NCBI RefSeq assembly: GCF_002999135.1
Contig: NZ_CP027229.1
Span: 1,260,001 to 1,324,000, forward strand
DNA: 64,000 nt
Source: Capnocytophaga sp. oral taxon 878
GTDB lineage: Bacteria; Bacteroidota; Bacteroidia; Flavobacteriales; Flavobacteriaceae
Direction of reading: 5' to 3'
Part shown: positions 63,335 through 64,000 of the stretch, piece by piece
How positions within the stretch are numbered: the first letter of the stretch is position 1
Layout: each line of letters starts with the position of its first letter
The notes under the pieces: generated by a model
Told to the model about the DNA's origin: nothing
Seen by the model: the letters and a program-made list of their open reading frames with translations, nothing else
Database searches by the model: none
Program-made: the position numbers and the translations under genes

Positions 63335-64000
63335 ATGAAAAAATACGACATTGCAGTTATTGGATCGGGGCCTGGAGGCTATGTAGCCGCTATACGGGCT
63401 GCACAATTAGGCTTTAAAACAGCCTTGATTGAGAAATACAATACTTTGGGAGGTACTTGCCTGAATGTAGGCTGTATTCCTTCTAAAGCGTTGTTAGATT
63501 CGTCACACCATTATGACGATACTGTAAAACACCTTGATGCGCACGGCATTACCATAAGCGGAGAAATCAGTTTTAGTTTAGAAAAGATGATTGCCCGCAA
63601 AAACGAGGTAGTGGCACAAACTTGTGCTGGAGTACAATTCTTGATGGATAAAAACAAGGTAGATGTACTGAAGGGTGTGGGTAGTTTCCTCTCAAAGAAT
63701 GAAATACAGGTAACCCCTAATGAGGGTGCTGCTGAAACAATTGAAGCTACATACACTATTATTGCTACGGGCTCAAAGCCAGCGTCATTACCTTTTATTA
63801 CAATAGACAAAGAGCGCATTATCACTTCGACAGAAGCCTTAGGGCTAAAAGAAGTACCTCAGCACCTTATCGTAATAGGTGGGGGTGTGATAGGTTTAGA
63901 ATTGGGACAGGTGTACCAACGCTTGGGGGCTAAAGTATCGGTAGTGGAATACACTGATAGTATTATACCTACTATGGACAGAGGCTTGGGACGTGAGCTT
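63335..64000 (+). CDS. lpd: Dihydrolipoyl dehydrogenase, 5' part (cut by window end)
   Basis: The visible 222 residues have the FAD motif IGSGPGGYVAAIRA (about 9-22), the redox disulfide GGTCLNVGCIPSKALL (Cys42, Cys47), ATGSKPA and the start of the NAD domain VIGGGVIGLELG (about 183-194). It regenerates lipoamide in 2-oxoacid dehydrogenase complexes. The C-terminal half lies beyond the window. Confidence 0.95.
   Translation, partial: MKKYDIAVIGSGPGGYVAAIRAAQLGFKTALIEKYNTLGGTCLNVGCIPSKALLDSSHHYDDTVKHLDAHGITISGEISFSLEKMIARKNEVVAQTCAGVQFLMDKNKVDVLKGVGSFLSKNEIQVTPNEGAAETIEATYTIIATGSKPASLPFITIDKERIITSTEALGLKEVPQHLIVIGGGVIGLELGQVYQRLGAKVSVVEYTDSIIPTMDRGLGREL

Overview
The window looks like a chromosome segment of a low-GC member of the Bacteroidota, class Flavobacteriia, most likely a Capnocytophaga. 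The reasons are a 16S-Ile-Ala-23S rRNA operon, many perfect or near-perfect Bacteroidota promoters (TTG, 19 bases, TAnnTTTG), PorT of the type IX secretion system, menaquinone genes, a fused SecDF, a fused CcsBA and many Bacteroidota-specific DUF families. The genus call rests on recognition, not on a database search.

Layout. 1-2.3 kb: the start of 23S, tRNA-Ala, tRNA-Ile and 16S, all on the minus strand, with a perfect promoter. 2.7-6.9 kb: a minus-strand row of immunity-like genes (Imm26-like, barstar-like, HEAT repeat, secreted protein, DUF4303-like) with no toxin gene. 7.1-9.3 kb: four genes resembling part of a flexirubin/aryl-polyene pigment locus. 9.8-17.6 kb: an accessory island with a DUF2931-like lipoprotein, a PAAR-like DUF4280 protein, remnants of an IS1595-type element, and five decapitated reading frames, each overlapping or just preceding a small gene. 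I read this as toxin tails with their immunity genes, an orphan-immunity graveyard. 17.7-19.1 kb: a catalytically degenerate ketoacyl synthase and a lipoprotein.

19-39.8 kb is housekeeping: ccsBA, a thioredoxin-like protein, ubiE-porT-DUF2911-DUF3810, a P4-type phosphatase with a 2-hydroxyacid dehydrogenase, pncB, Smr, lolD, a PaaI-type thioesterase, Sua5/YrdC, ettA, RNase H, an Nfu-type protein, hemN, mscL and DUF4199. 39.9-47.9 kb: mfd, an arginase-fold protein lacking metal ligands, four tandem PepSY-like secreted proteins and a BaiN-like flavoprotein. 47.9-54.6 kb: a complete tryptophan operon (trpE-trpGD-trpC-DUF4279-trpF-trpB-trpA) with a trpG-trpD fusion and a foreign DUF4279 gene inside. 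54.7-56.8 kb: a two-gene RNA repair cassette (T4-type polynucleotide kinase-phosphatase plus RNA ligase). 57-64 kb: quinol-type nitric oxide reductase, secDF and the start of lpd.

Intergenic regions carry a dispersed 48-bp repeat built of ATCCTTCGT-type units (six clear copies, in both orientations), often beside G-rich tracts, and one 39-bp tandem repeat. No CRISPR array or prophage was seen.
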